Origin: Hymenobacter sp. YIM 151500-1
GTDB lineage: Bacteria > Bacteroidota > Bacteroidia > Cytophagales > Hymenobacteraceae
Direction of reading: 5' to 3'
NCBI RefSeq assembly: GCF_025979885.1
Contig: NZ_CP110139.1
Span: 3,177,501 to 3,241,500, forward strand
Length of the DNA stretch: 64,000 nucleotides
The notes beneath the pieces are model-generated. The model made no database searches and had not been told where the DNA came from. It was given only the letters and a program-made list of their open reading frames with translations. This document shows, piece by piece, positions 1 through 8,852 of the stretch. Made by a program: the position numbers and the translations under genes. Position 1 is the first letter of the stretch. Each line of letters opens with the position of its first letter.

Positions 1-120
1 TGACTGCAACGGAGCCGGAGAAATATTCAGCCTACGCCTTCCTTTGGTTTGGCGGCGGCTCTGCACCCTGGCTTGGTGCGACACCTGCTCAGCGGGACTG
101 TTTCTTACCCGCTACCTCCC
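1..120. repeat. Dispersed intergenic repeat, partial
   Basis: GC-rich stretch with a gene-like look but no convincing reading frame. Parts of it (CACCCTGGCTTG, GCCACCTGCTCAGC-like words) recur near 47,400-47,450, and related 'cctgctgagc / agcaggac' words recur at 29,630, 34,580 and 60,700-60,920. I read it as one copy of a dispersed repeat family. The left edge lies outside the window. Confidence 0.45.
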
Positions 121-315
121 AGGTCATAGTACATTTCCGCGACTTTTGCAACCTCCGATATTGCCAGGGTTACCCTGCGAAGCCAAAATTTTTTAACCGG
201 CAGATAATCTTATTTGCCCGTGGGCTTCTCACCTTCTATCTATAATACAAAATACGCCTTCAGGAAACACAAACGGACATTTCGCCAAGTTCTAGTGAAT
301 AATTTAAATGCAAAT

Positions 316-346
316 TTTCTTTAAAAAGGTAAATTCATTATACTTG
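316..346 (+). promoter_or_regulatory. Candidate Bacteroidota promoter for rlpA
   Basis: TTTC at 316-319, a 19-base spacer, then TATACTTG at 339-346. This is one mismatch in each box from the Bacteroidota consensus TTTG-N19-TAnnTTTG. It lies about 85 bases upstream of the chosen rlpA start. Bases 121-315 before it hold no gene I can support. Confidence 0.4.
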
Positions 347-429
347 GCCTGTGCTATTCCAGGCGGAATTGCACTGGCAGTTTGGAAGTCACTTCTAGAT
401 TTGTCGCACTCACCAACCAAGAGCACAAA

Positions 430-1257
430 ATGAAGTTGACTACACGACTGCATGTCTCGGGCTTGATGATGGCCATGTACCTCTTGTTGCTGCCGGCCTT
501 CTCTGCGCCGGCCCGCGCCAGTAGGTTCAGTGATGATGAAAAAGCCCCGGCCGCTTCGGCCAAAAAGGCCACCGTTCTGCGGGGCCGCGCTTCCTGGTAC
601 GGCCGCGAGCATCAGGGCCTGCGCACCAGCAACGGCGAGCGGTTCGACCGCAACAAGTACACCTGCGCCCACAAAACCCTGCCTTTCGGCACGCGGCTGC
701 GCGTTACCAACCCCCAAACCGGCAAGGCCGTGGTGGTGCGCGTTACGGACCGCGGCCCCTTCCGCCACCAGCGCATCCTCGACCTGGCCGAAATTGCGGC
801 CCGCCCCCTGGGCATCGTTACGCACGGCGCAGTAGGGGTAGTAGCTGAAATAGTACCCGTCGACACCCCCCTGGGCCCCACCGACGCCCCCGCCGACCTG
901 GCCCTGCTGGCCGCTGAACCCGCCGCTACCGCCGAAGCCGGCCTGCACACCGACATTCGTACGGGCACCACCGAGGCCCAGGACGTAGCCGCTACGCCCG
1001 AACCCGCCGCTACCTACGTTATTCAGGCCGGCACCTTCGGCGACCCGCGCAACGCTCAGGCCGTGATGGACAAGATTCAAAGCGTGGTAGACGCCAAAAC
1101 GCTGGTGTCGGTAGCCGCCGCCACTACTGCGAAAGGCAAAACCGTGAGCCGGGTGTTGGTAGGCCGTTTTGCCACCTCCGCCGAAGCCGATGTGGTACGC
1201 CGCCGCTTGCAGCAGGTGGGCGTGTCGGGCCTGGTACGGCAGAGCGAGAATCTGTAG
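430..1257 (+). CDS. rlpA: RlpA-like double-psi beta-barrel protein with SPOR domain
   Basis: Periplasmic or lipid-anchored cell-wall protein of the RlpA family, whose members bind or cleave glycan strands lacking stem peptides at the septum. I chose the ATG at 430 because it gives a clean signal peptide (MKLTTRL then a hydrophobic run ending in APARA). An in-frame start at 382 would add 16 polar residues before it. The first half carries the RlpA barrel: RASWYGREHQGLRTSNGE, then TLPFGTRLRVTN, then VTDRGPF and the RILDLAEIAA helix. The last ~75 residues (ATYVIQAGTFGD... VGRFATSAEAD) form a SPOR peptidoglycan-binding domain. The gene stands alone, with a candidate promoter upstream and a terminator downstream. 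Lytic activity is inferred from the family only. Confidence 0.88.
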   Translation: MKLTTRLHVSGLMMAMYLLLLPAFSAPARASRFSDDEKAPAASAKKATVLRGRASWYGREHQGLRTSNGERFDRNKYTCAHKTLPFGTRLRVTNPQTGKAVVVRVTDRGPFRHQRILDLAEIAARPLGIVTHGAVGVVAEIVPVDTPLGPTDAPADLALLAAEPAATAEAGLHTDIRTGTTEAQDVAATPEPAATYVIQAGTFGDPRNAQAVMDKIQSVVDAKTLVSVAAATTAKGKTVSRVLVGRFATSAEADVVRRRLQQVGVSGLVRQSENL

Positions 1258-1283
1258 ACACCCTATTTAGCTGATACTGAGAG

Positions 1284-1318
1284 AAAAGCCGCCGGCGCCT
1301 AGCGTCGGCGGCTTTTTC
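1284..1318 (+). terminator. Rho-independent terminator after rlpA
   Basis: GC-rich hairpin with arms AAAGCCGCCG and CGGCGGCTTT, followed by a run of T. It sits 27 bases after the rlpA stop. Confidence 0.8.
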
Positions 1319-1392
1319 GTTGCAACCTATCGGCTGGTGCCAGGCTCCAAAGTACAGTTTTGTCTTCTACCTATGTTTTTATGCACAAAATA

Positions 1393-2001
1393 ATGAAGAA
1401 GCTTTTGCTTTTAGCAGTAAGTAGCACCCTGGCTTTACCCACACTGGCGCAAACCGAACAAGGCTCCAAGCTAATAGGAGTGAGCGTGGGGGGCTTGGCC
1501 TACCGCACCGACAAAAAGAACAATAACTTTTCAGCGACGCTGTATCCGTCGATGGGGGTGTTTGTAGCCAACAATCTGCTGGTAGGTAGCAACGTGCTGC
1601 TAGGCTACCAGCGCTTACGCTTCGAAACCAGTTTTGCAGACCAAACGAGTCGGAGTTTTTCTTACGGCCTGACGCCTTTTGCGCGTTACTATGTGCCGGG
1701 CACTGGCCGGCACCGTTTCTTTGGGCAGCTAAGCGCAGGAGTACACTGGAACAGCTACCGCTCCAGAAAAGAGAGTGTAAACCAGCCCATTGAAACGAGC
1801 CGCCAGACAATCAGGTCCTTTACGTACGGGGGCGCGCTGGGCTACAATTATTTCCTGAGTCAAAATGCCGCTCTTGAAGTTACGGCCGGCTACAACCGTT
1901 ACAGCCAGAAGCCTGGCAACGGCTCCTATGGTGACTTGGACATCCAGGCGGGTTTTTCCATCTTCCTCCCCTCCAAGAAAGCTGCTGCATCTGGTAACTA
2001 A
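1393..2001 (+). CDS. Outer-membrane beta-barrel protein
   Basis: Small secreted beta-barrel of the type common in Bacteroidota. The start at 1393 gives a canonical signal peptide (MKKLLLLAVSSTLALPTLAQ); in-frame starts at 1360 and 1381 would add unlikely residues before it. After cleavage the protein shows alternating aromatic/polar strands (SVGGLAYRTDKKNN, GVFVANNLLVGSN, YGLTPFARYYVPG, FFGQLSAGVHWNSY, GGALGYNYFLSQNAALEVTAGY) and ends in a strand-like LDIQAGFSIFL followed by a short tail. About 180 mature residues fits an 8-stranded barrel. The ligand is unknown. It is transcribed alone and closed by a strong terminator. Confidence 0.75.
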   Translation: MKKLLLLAVSSTLALPTLAQTEQGSKLIGVSVGGLAYRTDKKNNNFSATLYPSMGVFVANNLLVGSNVLLGYQRLRFETSFADQTSRSFSYGLTPFARYYVPGTGRHRFFGQLSAGVHWNSYRSRKESVNQPIETSRQTIRSFTYGGALGYNYFLSQNAALEVTAGYNRYSQKPGNGSYGDLDIQAGFSIFLPSKKAAASGN

Positions 2002-2023
2002 ATCCAGCTGGCACACTTCAGAA

Positions 2024-2066
2024 GCGGCGCGCACTCCGGCCCGGAGTTGCGCGCCGCGTTTTTTTG
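2024..2066 (+). terminator. Rho-independent terminator
   Basis: Very strong hairpin: GCGGCGCGCA-CTCCGG pairs with CCGGAG-TTGCGCGCCGC, followed by seven T. It overlaps the farthest upstream possible start of the next gene, which argues for that gene starting after it. Confidence 0.85.
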
Positions 2067-2100
2067 TCGGATGTTGGACTACGCTTTTCTCCGCCTGCCT

Positions 2101-4593
2101 ATGCTGCGTTTCCTCAAGCCCGCTCTAGCCCTGCTCGTTAGCCTTACCCTTACCTGGGTGCTGAACACCAAGCAGGGCGACGTACCGCCCGTGGGGCGGC
2201 TGCTGAGTCCGTACCGGGGCTTCTGGCAGAACGGCGAAACAGCCGCCGACTTCCCCGTCCGCCAAACCCTGGCCCTGGCCGAACTGCACCAGCCCGTGCA
2301 GGTGCGCTTCGACGATAGGCGCGTGCCCCACCTGTTTGCCCAGAACGAGCACGACCTGTACTACGCCCAGGGCTACCTCACGGCCCGCGACCGGCTCTGG
2401 CAAATGGAGTTTATGACCCGCGTGGCAGCGGGGCGCATTTCGGAAGTAGTGGGGCCCAGGGCCCTGGAGTATGACCGGTTTCAGCGCCGCATGGGCCTGC
2501 CCTACGGGGCCGGAAAGTCGCTGCAAGCCATGCTGCAAAACGACACGACCCGGCAGGTGCTGGAGGCCTACTCGGCGGGGGTGAATGCCTATATCAGCCA
2601 GCTGCGGCCCCAGGACTATCCGTTTGAGTACAAGCTGCTCGACTACGCCCCCGAGCCCTGGCAGCCGCTGAAGTGCGCCCTGCTGCTCAAGCTCATGGCC
2701 TGGGACCTGAGCGGCCGCTCCGATGACCTGCGCCTCAGCAACATTCTGCGCAAATACGGCCCAGCGGTGGTGCGCGACCTGTTTCCTGGCTACCCCACCC
2801 GCGAAGACCCCATTGTGCCCGTGGGCACGCCGCGCGACTTTACGCCCCTGCCGGTGCCGCCCGTGCCCCCGTCGTTTCAGGCGGCCGTATCGGGGCGGGT
2901 GCCGGCGTGGGAGCCGGATGCCGAGCTGGGCTCCAACAACTTTGCCGTGGCGGGCAGCCGCTCGGCCTCGGGCCTGCCGCTGCTGGCCAACGACCCGCAC
3001 CTCCAGCTCAACCTGCCCAGCATCTGGTACCAGGTGCAGCTGCACGCGCCCGGCCTCAACGTGTACGGCGTCACGATTCCGGGCGCCCCGGCCGTCATCA
3101 TCGGCTTCAACGAGCACGTGGCCTGGGGCGTGACCAACGTGGGCGGCGACGTGCTCGACTGGTACCAGCTGAAGTTCCGGGACAGCACCCGCCGCGCATA
3201 CTGGCACGATGGGCGCTGGAAGCCGGTGCGCCGGGTGGTGGAGCGCGTCCAAGTGCGCGGGCAGGCCGACCGTATTGACACCGTGCTTTACACCCACCAC
3301 GGCCCGGTGGTGTACGACCAGGCCGAGGAGCCTTTCAACCCCCAGACGCCCGTGCGCCACGCCCTGCGCTGGACCGCCCACGACCCGGCCAACGAGGTAC
3401 TAGCCTTTCTGCGCCTCAACCGGGCCCGCACTTACCAGGACTACGACCGGGCCCTGCGCACCTACGGCTCGCCGGCCCAGAACTTCATCTTCGCCAGTCG
3501 CCAGAACGACATTGCCATCCGGCCCAACGGCCGCTTTCCGCTGAAGTGGCCCGAGCAGGGCAAGTTTATTCTGGACGGCACCGACCCGCGCCACGACTGG
3601 CAGGGCTGGATACCGATGAGCCAGACGCCGCGGGTGCAGAACCCGGCCCGCGGCTTCGTGTCGTCGGCCAACCAGCACTCCGCCGGCCCCGACTACCCCT
3701 ACTACCTGGGCTGGGACTACGCGCCCTGGGACCGGGGCCACCGCATCAACGAGCAACTAGCCAAGATGCGCCGCGCCACCCCGGACAGCCTGCGCCGGCT
3801 GCAAAACGACAACCTGGGCGTGAATGCCCGCCTCATGCTGCCGTGGATGCTGGCAACCCTGGAAGGCAACAAGATGACCGATAACTGTTATGGCCTGCTC
3901 GCTCCAAACTCTCCGGAATCCGCAGCCGCTCAAGAGCTGGCGAAATGGGACTACCACTACACCACCGACGCCGTAGCGGCTACCATCTTTGAGCTGTGGT
4001 ATCAGGAGCTAGTGAAGCGGTTGTGGGATGATGACTTCGGGAAGAAAGCCACTGGCCTGGAAATGCGCCACCCCTCGCGCGACCGGACAAACCGGCTGCT
4101 GCTCTCTGAGTCAGGCAGCACGCTGAATTGCTTTCAAGGTGCTAGCCCGTGGATTGATGACCGGCGCACACCCGAGAAGGAAAACGTCCACGACCTGCTG
4201 ACAGCTTCCCTGCACTTCGCCGTCGATTCTTTGACCCGCAAGTTTGGGCCGCTGGGGCCGAAGTGGCGCTGGGCCAACCAGAAGAGCACCGATATCAACC
4301 ACCTGGCCCAACTGCCCGGCTTCGGCCACCAGGACATCGACTGCGCCGGCAGTCCCGGCACCGTGAATGCCACCGGGCCGCGCAACGGTCCGTCGTGGCG
4401 CATGGTGGTGGCGCTGGGGCCGCAGGTGCGCGCCTACGGCATCTTCCCCGGCGGCCAGAGCGGCAACCCCGCCTCCCCGCACTACGACGACATGCTCGAA
4501 ACCTGGCGCACCGGCCGCCTCGACGAGCTGGTGTTTCTGCGCGCCGCCGACGAAAACCACCCGCGGGTGCGAGCGGCGTGGCGGCTGGAGTAG
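2101..4593 (+). CDS. Penicillin acylase family Ntn-hydrolase
   Basis: Periplasmic N-terminal-nucleophile hydrolase of the penicillin/acyl-homoserine-lactone acylase family, which cleaves amide-linked acyl groups. I chose 2101 (MLRFLKPALALLVSLTLTWVLN) because it begins directly with a signal anchor; an ATG at 2071 is also possible, and one at 2047 lies in the upstream terminator. The predicted autocleavage site is the Gly-Ser of GSNNFAVAG, making Ser278 the new N-terminus of the beta subunit. The conserved stretches after it, LLANDPHLQLNLPS, PGAPAVIIGFNEHVAWG and TNVGGDVLDWY, match the family. Residues up to ~277 form the alpha subunit (DRLWQMEFMTRVAAGRISE). About 830 residues is the normal precursor length. 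The substrate cannot be read from sequence. Confidence 0.9.
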   Translation: MLRFLKPALALLVSLTLTWVLNTKQGDVPPVGRLLSPYRGFWQNGETAADFPVRQTLALAELHQPVQVRFDDRRVPHLFAQNEHDLYYAQGYLTARDRLWQMEFMTRVAAGRISEVVGPRALEYDRFQRRMGLPYGAGKSLQAMLQNDTTRQVLEAYSAGVNAYISQLRPQDYPFEYKLLDYAPEPWQPLKCALLLKLMAWDLSGRSDDLRLSNILRKYGPAVVRDLFPGYPTREDPIVPVGTPRDFTPLPVPPVPPSFQAAVSGRVPAWEPDAELGSNNFAVAGSRSASGLPLLANDPHLQLNLPSIWYQVQLHAPGLNVYGVTIPGAPAVIIGFNEHVAWGVTNVGGDVLDWYQLKFRDSTRRAYWHDGRWKPVRRVVERVQVRGQADRIDTVLYTHHGPVVYDQAEEPFNPQTPVRHALRWTAHDPANEVLAFLRLNRARTYQDYDRALRTYGSPAQNFIFASRQNDIAIRPNGRFPLKWPEQGKFILDGTDPRHDWQGWIPMSQTPRVQNPARGFVSSANQHSAGPDYPYYLGWDYAPWDRGHRINEQLAKMRRATPDSLRRLQNDNLGVNARLMLPWMLATLEGNKMTDNCYGLLAPNSPESAAAQELAKWDYHYTTDAVAATIFELWYQELVKRLWDDDFGKKATGLEMRHPSRDRTNRLLLSESGSTLNCFQGASPWIDDRRTPEKENVHDLLTASLHFAVDSLTRKFGPLGPKWRWANQKSTDINHLAQLPGFGHQDIDCAGSPGTVNATGPRNGPSWRMVVALGPQVRAYGIFPGGQSGNPASPHYDDMLETWRTGRLDELVFLRAADENHPRVRAAWRLE

Positions 4594-4665
4594 TGAGCTG
4601 CTCCCTGTGTTGTTTTCAAGCGTAACGTATCCTTTTTCTCTTCTGCTTATCTCTACCTGCGCGTG

Positions 4666-6234
4666 ATGTTGTCTATTCTCCCCTTTTCGATTCGCCCGCT
4701 GCTAGCCCTGTGCCTGGCCGCTGGCTTGGCCACGCCGGCGCTGGCGCAGAAAAAACCTGCTTCAAAAGCACTAGCCGCCAAAGTTGCGCCTGCCAAGCCG
4801 CGCGTATTTGAGCCGTATGAAGTGCAAACGCCGCCAGAATACGCCGAGGGCCAGTATGCTCTGCAACAGTACCTACGCCGGCCGACGCCCGCTACCGACG
4901 GCCCCGTACGCGGCATCGTGCAGGTGTCGGCAGTGGTGCAGCCCGATGGGCGCCTCACCGACGTGTTTGTTGTTCGGGGCCTGAGTGCGGGGTGCAATGC
5001 GGAAGCCCTGCGGCTGGTGAAGGCCATGCCGCGCTGGCGCCCGGCCCGCTCCAACAACCAGCCCGTAGCTGCCCGCACGTCCCTGGTCTTCGGCTTCGAG
5101 CCGGCCGGCGCTACTGTTACCGTCCGGCAGCCGGGCGGCGACCTGGTCGGCCTGGGACAGCCGGTAGTCGAAGAGGTGGTGGAGAACAAGGCGTATATGT
5201 ATGTGGAGCAGATGCCTGTTTTTCCGGGCGGGCAGGAACGGCTTATCCAATACATCCAGGCCAGCCTGCGCTACCCGGCCGAAGCGGTGGCCAACAAGGT
5301 GGAGGACAAGGTGTTCGTGAAGTTTATTGTGGGCCCCGATGGCAAGGTGGTCAAACCGGAAATTGTGAAGGGCATTGGGGCGGGCTGCGACGAGGAAGTT
5401 CTGCGCGTCGTCCGGGACTTGCCGGTGTGGGAGCCGGGCAAGCAGAACGGCCGCCAGGTATCGGTGTACTATACCGTTCCGGTCAATTTCAGCCTGCAAA
5501 CCACGCCGGGGGCGCCGGGTGTTACTACTCCGCCACTGCCGCCAGTGCCCAAGCCGGAGGAGAAGGTGTACACCTACGTGGAGCAGATGCCTACCGTGCG
5601 CGGGGCCGTTGGCCCCAGCACGGCAGCCATCAGCGCGGCCCTACAAACGGCGTTGCAACTGCCGGCCGACGTAGTGAGTGGCCGCAGCGGCGGTACGGTG
5701 TACGTGAGCTTCGTGGTGCGCCCCGACAGTTCCGCTACCGATGCCAAGGTGGTGCGCAGCCTTTGCTCCGCCTGCGACGAAGCGGCTCTGGCGGCGGTGC
5801 GCGGCTTACCCAAGCTGGTACCGGGCAAGCAGAACGGCCGCCCGGTATCCGTGCAGCTGACCATGCCCGTGCCCATGTACGGTCCCGGCCACGTGTTTGA
5901 GGCTAATCAGGTGGCCACGGCCGCCCGCTTTCCGGGCAACGACGATGCCTTGCGCCAGTACCTGACCGACGCCTTGCGCACACCCAAAGTGCTGAAGCAG
6001 GAAAACCTGCAAGGCGCTGTGGAAGTGCGTTTTGTGGTACAGGCCGATGGTAAAGTGGGCGCCGCCGAAGTGAGCCGCCCCCTCTGCCGCAGCTGCGACG
6101 AAGAAGCGCTGCGCCTAGTGCGGGCTATGCCGCGCTGGACGCCCGCCCGTAACGCGGCCGACCAGCCGGTAGCTGTACGCCAGCGCGTGCTGGTTCAGAT
6201 GCCTGCTCGCACCGTTCCTAACCGGATAGATTAG
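4666..6234 (+). CDS. Secreted protein with four TonB C-terminal domains
   Basis: The chosen ATG at 4666 follows an in-frame GTG at 4663 and opens a signal peptide ending in ALAQ. The mature protein is a string of four TonB_C-like units at about residues 45-145, 185-280, 300-400 and 415-515. Each carries the same signature: a G(V/A)V-like strand, a Cys-(N/D)-x-E/A-A-L-R motif (GCNAEALRLVKAMPRW, GCDEEVLRVVRDLPVW, ACDEAALAAVRGLPKL, SCDEEALRLVRAMPRW) and then a (N)GxPV strand. A classical TonB has one such domain behind a membrane anchor and a Pro-rich spacer. Here there is no retained anchor, so a role as an energy transducer is doubtful; a periplasmic binding or scaffold role is inference. The next gene follows after 24 bases. 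Confidence 0.75.
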   Translation: MLSILPFSIRPLLALCLAAGLATPALAQKKPASKALAAKVAPAKPRVFEPYEVQTPPEYAEGQYALQQYLRRPTPATDGPVRGIVQVSAVVQPDGRLTDVFVVRGLSAGCNAEALRLVKAMPRWRPARSNNQPVAARTSLVFGFEPAGATVTVRQPGGDLVGLGQPVVEEVVENKAYMYVEQMPVFPGGQERLIQYIQASLRYPAEAVANKVEDKVFVKFIVGPDGKVVKPEIVKGIGAGCDEEVLRVVRDLPVWEPGKQNGRQVSVYYTVPVNFSLQTTPGAPGVTTPPLPPVPKPEEKVYTYVEQMPTVRGAVGPSTAAISAALQTALQLPADVVSGRSGGTVYVSFVVRPDSSATDAKVVRSLCSACDEAALAAVRGLPKLVPGKQNGRPVSVQLTMPVPMYGPGHVFEANQVATAARFPGNDDALRQYLTDALRTPKVLKQENLQGAVEVRFVVQADGKVGAAEVSRPLCRSCDEEALRLVRAMPRWTPARNAADQPVAVRQRVLVQMPARTVPNRID

Positions 6235-6258
6235 AGAAGCCAGTAGCTATTCCGAAGT

Positions 6259-6648
6259 ATGAAAGGATTTCTTGCTCTTACCCTCCTTATTCTGCTGGCT
6301 ACGGCCGCGGCTCAATTCTTCCTACCCTGGTGGAGCATCACGCCTCTGTGCCTGGCCCTAGCCGCCTGGCGCGGCGGCACGGGCGGGCGGACATTTCTGG
6401 CGGGCCTGCTGGGCGCGGGTCTGCCGTGGTGGCTGGGCGCGGCCTGGCTGAACACCCACGGCGCGGGCCTGCTGGCCGGGCGCCTGGCCACGCTACTGCC
6501 CCTGGGCGGCAATGGATGGCTGCTGGTACTGGTTACAGGCCTGGTAGCGGGCCTCGTGGGCGGGCTGGCGGCCCTGGCCGGCGCCTGGGTGCGGCAGGCC
6601 GTGGCTCCTCGCCCTCAGCCACAGCAATACTTACACAACGACGCATGA
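6259..6648 (+). CDS. Small hydrophobic membrane protein, unknown function
   Basis: 129 residues with about four membrane-spanning stretches rich in Ala, Leu, Gly and Trp (FLALTLLILLATAAAQFFL, ITPLCLALAAW, TFLAGLLGAGLPWWLGAAWL, WLLVLVTGLVAGLVGGLAALAGAW), then a short polar tail. I do not recognise a family. It starts 24 bases after the four-TonB-domain gene and is likely co-transcribed with it. The stop codon lies three bases before a 100-base inverted-repeat element. Confidence 0.65.
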   Translation: MKGFLALTLLILLATAAAQFFLPWWSITPLCLALAAWRGGTGGRTFLAGLLGAGLPWWLGAAWLNTHGAGLLAGRLATLLPLGGNGWLLVLVTGLVAGLVGGLAALAGAWVRQAVAPRPQPQQYLHNDA

Positions 6649-6650
6649 AT

Positions 6651-6750
6651 GTAGAGACGCAACATCTTGCGTCTCCTCGTTGAACGGCTGGCATAGCACG
6701 TTCTGGAGCAACAATGTTAGCATCGATAAGACGTAAGCAGGCGTCTCTAC
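6651..6750. repeat. 100-bp element bounded by a 10-bp inverted repeat
   Basis: Begins with GTAGAGACGC and ends with GCGTCTCTAC, perfect inverse complements. The inner part of the left arm (AACATCTTGCGTCT) is itself a near palindrome of the end. It has no coding content and resembles a small non-autonomous palindromic element. Confidence 0.6.
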
Positions 6751-6756
6751 GCAAAT

Positions 6757-6793
6757 AAAAAGGCCTCATTCCGTGTGGAACGAGGCCTTTTTG
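6757..6793. terminator. Bidirectional terminator between convergent genes
   Basis: AAAAAGGCCTC pairs with GAGGCCTTTTT, giving T-runs on both strands. It lies between the plus-strand membrane gene and the minus-strand lipase gene. Confidence 0.8.
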
Positions 6794-6811
6794 CTATTGA
6801 ACAGGCATTGG

Positions 6812-8026
6812 TCAAAACTTCGAGATAAAGGCAAAAGCCTCCAGCGTGTACTGACCCACGGAGCTGAAGTGGTTGCCGCCCTGGATGGGGTGCAGCTCTA
6901 CCTGCGTGGCGCCGCGGGCCCGCATGGCGTTGTAGGCATCCTGGGAGTTGAAGAAGGGCACGTAGTCATCGGCGGTGCCGTGGAAGAGGGCCAGCGGGGC
7001 GCGGGGTTTCCAGTCGTGCAGGTCGTTGGCGCGGAAGGCGGCCGTGATGCCGGCGTCGGAGCCGCTGAGCACGCCTTGGCGGAACGACTCGGCGAAGAGC
7101 TGCTTGGGCAGGCGCGGCACGTCGCTGAACGGGTCGGCTTGCAGGCGCGCGGCCCAGGGCTCGTTGAAGTACATCGCCAGCGGCCGGTTGAGGTCGTACA
7201 CGCGGTTGTAGGTGTGCAACACCCACACGTAGGTGCTCAGGAAGTTCAGCGGCTGGTCGGAACTGAGGATGTGCTTGGCGAAGGCCGACTTGTGGTAAGC
7301 CCCAGCGCCGGGGGCGCTGGCCGTTACGGGCAGCTCCTGAGCGTACTTTTCTTCCAGCAGCTTGTGCATGGCCATGGTGGCATAGCCGCCTTCCGAATAG
7401 CCCAGCAGGAAGTTTTTTGGCGTCAGGGCCACCTTCTCGCGGGTGCAAAACTCCCGCGCTGCCCGCAGCATATCCACCGACGCCGAAGCCAGCGAGGCGC
7501 CGTGCTCGTAGGGGTGCGGCAAGGCCTTGCAGGCGCCATAGCCAATATAGTCGGGGGCTGCCACCGCGTAGCCCGTAGAAGCCAGCACCGATACGGCCGT
7601 CCACAACTCGCTGCCCGCACTGTAGTACGACGGCGCCCGACGCTCATCGTCGGGCCGGATGGTGCCGTGCTGGTAGCTGATGACGGACACGGCCTGCGGA
7701 GCCACCGGCACCAGCAGGGCCCCGGAGGCGGTAATGCTCTTGCCATCCACGTTGCGGGTGGTGTAGGTGAGGCGGTACACCCGGATGGGGTAGCGGGCCA
7801 GGGAACCTAGCAGCGGAATGTTACCCACGCGGCCCGCCAGGTCGGCCGGCGTGTACTCGCCCAGCAGAGTGCCGGCCACCAGAACTGGGGCCGGGGCTTC
7901 GGGCGCCGGAGCTGCCGGTGTCGGGTTAGGCGAAGTATCGGAAGATTGGCAGCCGGCCGCCGAAGCGCCGGTTAGCGTCAGGCACAGCAGCCACGCGGCC
8001 AGACGACGTTGCACACTCACTAGCAT
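6812..8026 (-). CDS. Alpha/beta-hydrolase lipoprotein, secretory-lipase type
   Basis: Exported hydrolase with a lipoprotein signal (hydrophobic run then GASAAGC, Cys26), so it is likely tethered to the membrane. After a Pro/Ala-rich linker comes an alpha/beta-hydrolase fold: YQHGTIRPDDERR, then AVAAPDYIGYG. The nucleophile elbow is GYSEGGYA (Ser in the middle). Late acid and His candidates are LFHGTADDYVPF and IQGGNHFSS. This order matches bacterial secretory lipases and related esterases. About 404 residues is usual. The start at 8026 is the only ATG that gives a signal peptide. A degraded copy of a toxin linker lies immediately upstream. Confidence 0.82.
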   Translation of the reverse strand: MLVSVQRRLAAWLLCLTLTGASAAGCQSSDTSPNPTPAAPAPEAPAPVLVAGTLLGEYTPADLAGRVGNIPLLGSLARYPIRVYRLTYTTRNVDGKSITASGALLVPVAPQAVSVISYQHGTIRPDDERRAPSYYSAGSELWTAVSVLASTGYAVAAPDYIGYGACKALPHPYEHGASLASASVDMLRAAREFCTREKVALTPKNFLLGYSEGGYATMAMHKLLEEKYAQELPVTASAPGAGAYHKSAFAKHILSSDQPLNFLSTYVWVLHTYNRVYDLNRPLAMYFNEPWAARLQADPFSDVPRLPKQLFAESFRQGVLSGSDAGITAAFRANDLHDWKPRAPLALFHGTADDYVPFFNSQDAYNAMRARGATQVELHPIQGGNHFSSVGQYTLEAFAFISKF

Positions 8027-8082
8027 CAGGTAGAAGTCTATCAGAAGTACGATGGGCTTCTATAACACGGGAGCGGGCAAAA

Positions 8083-8225
8083 AATTCGTTGGCCGGGGTG
8101 AGCACCAGGGCCAGCGTGCCCAACACGGTGCTGGCCGCCCGCAGCGCCGCCCCGCCCAGCAGCCCGGCCGCTTCCTCGGCCGCGGCGGCTAGTAAGAGAA
8201 TAGTAATCAATAAAAAAAGCCGCAC
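8083..8225 (-). pseudogene. Remnant of an Hcp-effector linker (second copy)
   Basis: Bases 8089-8186 repeat bases 10078-10175 of the effector gene with only two visible mismatches and in the same orientation. Translated on the minus strand they give AEEAAGLLGGAALRAASTV followed by LGTLALVLTPAN, the hydrophobic linker of the intact effector. After LTPAN the sequence diverges (EFFARSRVIEAH) and runs on without a recognisable domain over the lipase start. An ATG at 8225 could start a peptide but nothing suggests it is expressed as a functional protein. It reads as the leftover end of an older toxin module. Confidence 0.7.
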
Positions 8226-8243
8226 TACCTAGGTGCGGCTTTC
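8212..8243 (-). terminator. Terminator after the immunity gene
   Basis: Hairpin AGCCGCAC / GTGCGGCT with seven T on the minus strand, placed 33 bases past the stop of the last immunity gene and before the linker remnant. Confidence 0.8.
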
Positions 8244-8275
8244 ATTCAGTAGAATGTATTAAATAGTTCTTGCTT

Positions 8276-8779
8276 CTATCGTTCGTTGCCCTCGTAATCA
8301 AAGGCTTTGAGTGTCCAGCTAATCAGTACCTCATCAACAAAGGCAACGAAGCTATTGTACACTACCTCCGGCGTATCCTCATCGGTATACTCGTAATTAG
8401 AAACCCAGAACACGACCGGGCAAGAAGGATTATTCTCAGCAAAGCGGGTATCAAAACAGTAAAAGTTGCCACCACCGTCTGAACTGAAGGGTACCAGATA
8501 GGGAAACTGAGGCACCATCACCTCCTCATGCTCTCTGCGGTACACCGCTTCCAGCGACATCGGCATATCCGTCTGGGCTCCATAAATTCCATACACTTCG
8601 TCTCCCATGATGCTGAACCCGTTGCTTTGAGCTAGAGCGGCTTTGTAGTCGGCGGGCAGCCGTACGCCGTGGGTTTCCTCAAATGCTTGAATCAGCGAAG
8701 GAACTGCCGGCGGGTTAAATTCGGCCACGTCAGGCGAAAACTTGCGCAATTCACTGAATAATTCTTCAACAGTTTTCAT
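8276..8779 (-). CDS. SMI1/KNR4 (SUKH) family probable immunity protein
   Basis: 167 residues from the ATG at 8779 (MKTVEELFSEL); a longer in-frame start at 8836 adds residues that do not fit the family. The core IQAFEETHGVRLPADYKAALAQSNG is the typical SUKH opening, followed by an acidic beta-rich body (YGAQTDMPMSLEAVY, LVPFSSDGGGNFYCFD) that the family uses to cap toxin active sites. The gene is clearly lower in GC than its flanks. As the last gene of the toxin cassette it most likely protects against the HNH effector or is a spare immunity from an earlier toxin. Confidence 0.78.
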   Translation of the reverse strand: MKTVEELFSELRKFSPDVAEFNPPAVPSLIQAFEETHGVRLPADYKAALAQSNGFSIMGDEVYGIYGAQTDMPMSLEAVYRREHEEVMVPQFPYLVPFSSDGGGNFYCFDTRFAENNPSCPVVFWVSNYEYTDEDTPEVVYNSFVAFVDEVLISWTLKAFDYEGNER

Positions 8780-8852
8780 GGAGTTAATCCTTAGGAGCGT
8801 TAGGAAACTGTTTCTTCCAGTACTTTTTCTTAGCAATATTAAACTCGGTGCG

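Noticed and set aside
2125..3381. Long minus-strand frame opposite the penicillin acylase gene
   Set aside because: GC-rich antisense frame with His/Val/Gly-heavy translation and no domain; the plus-strand gene has catalytic motifs.
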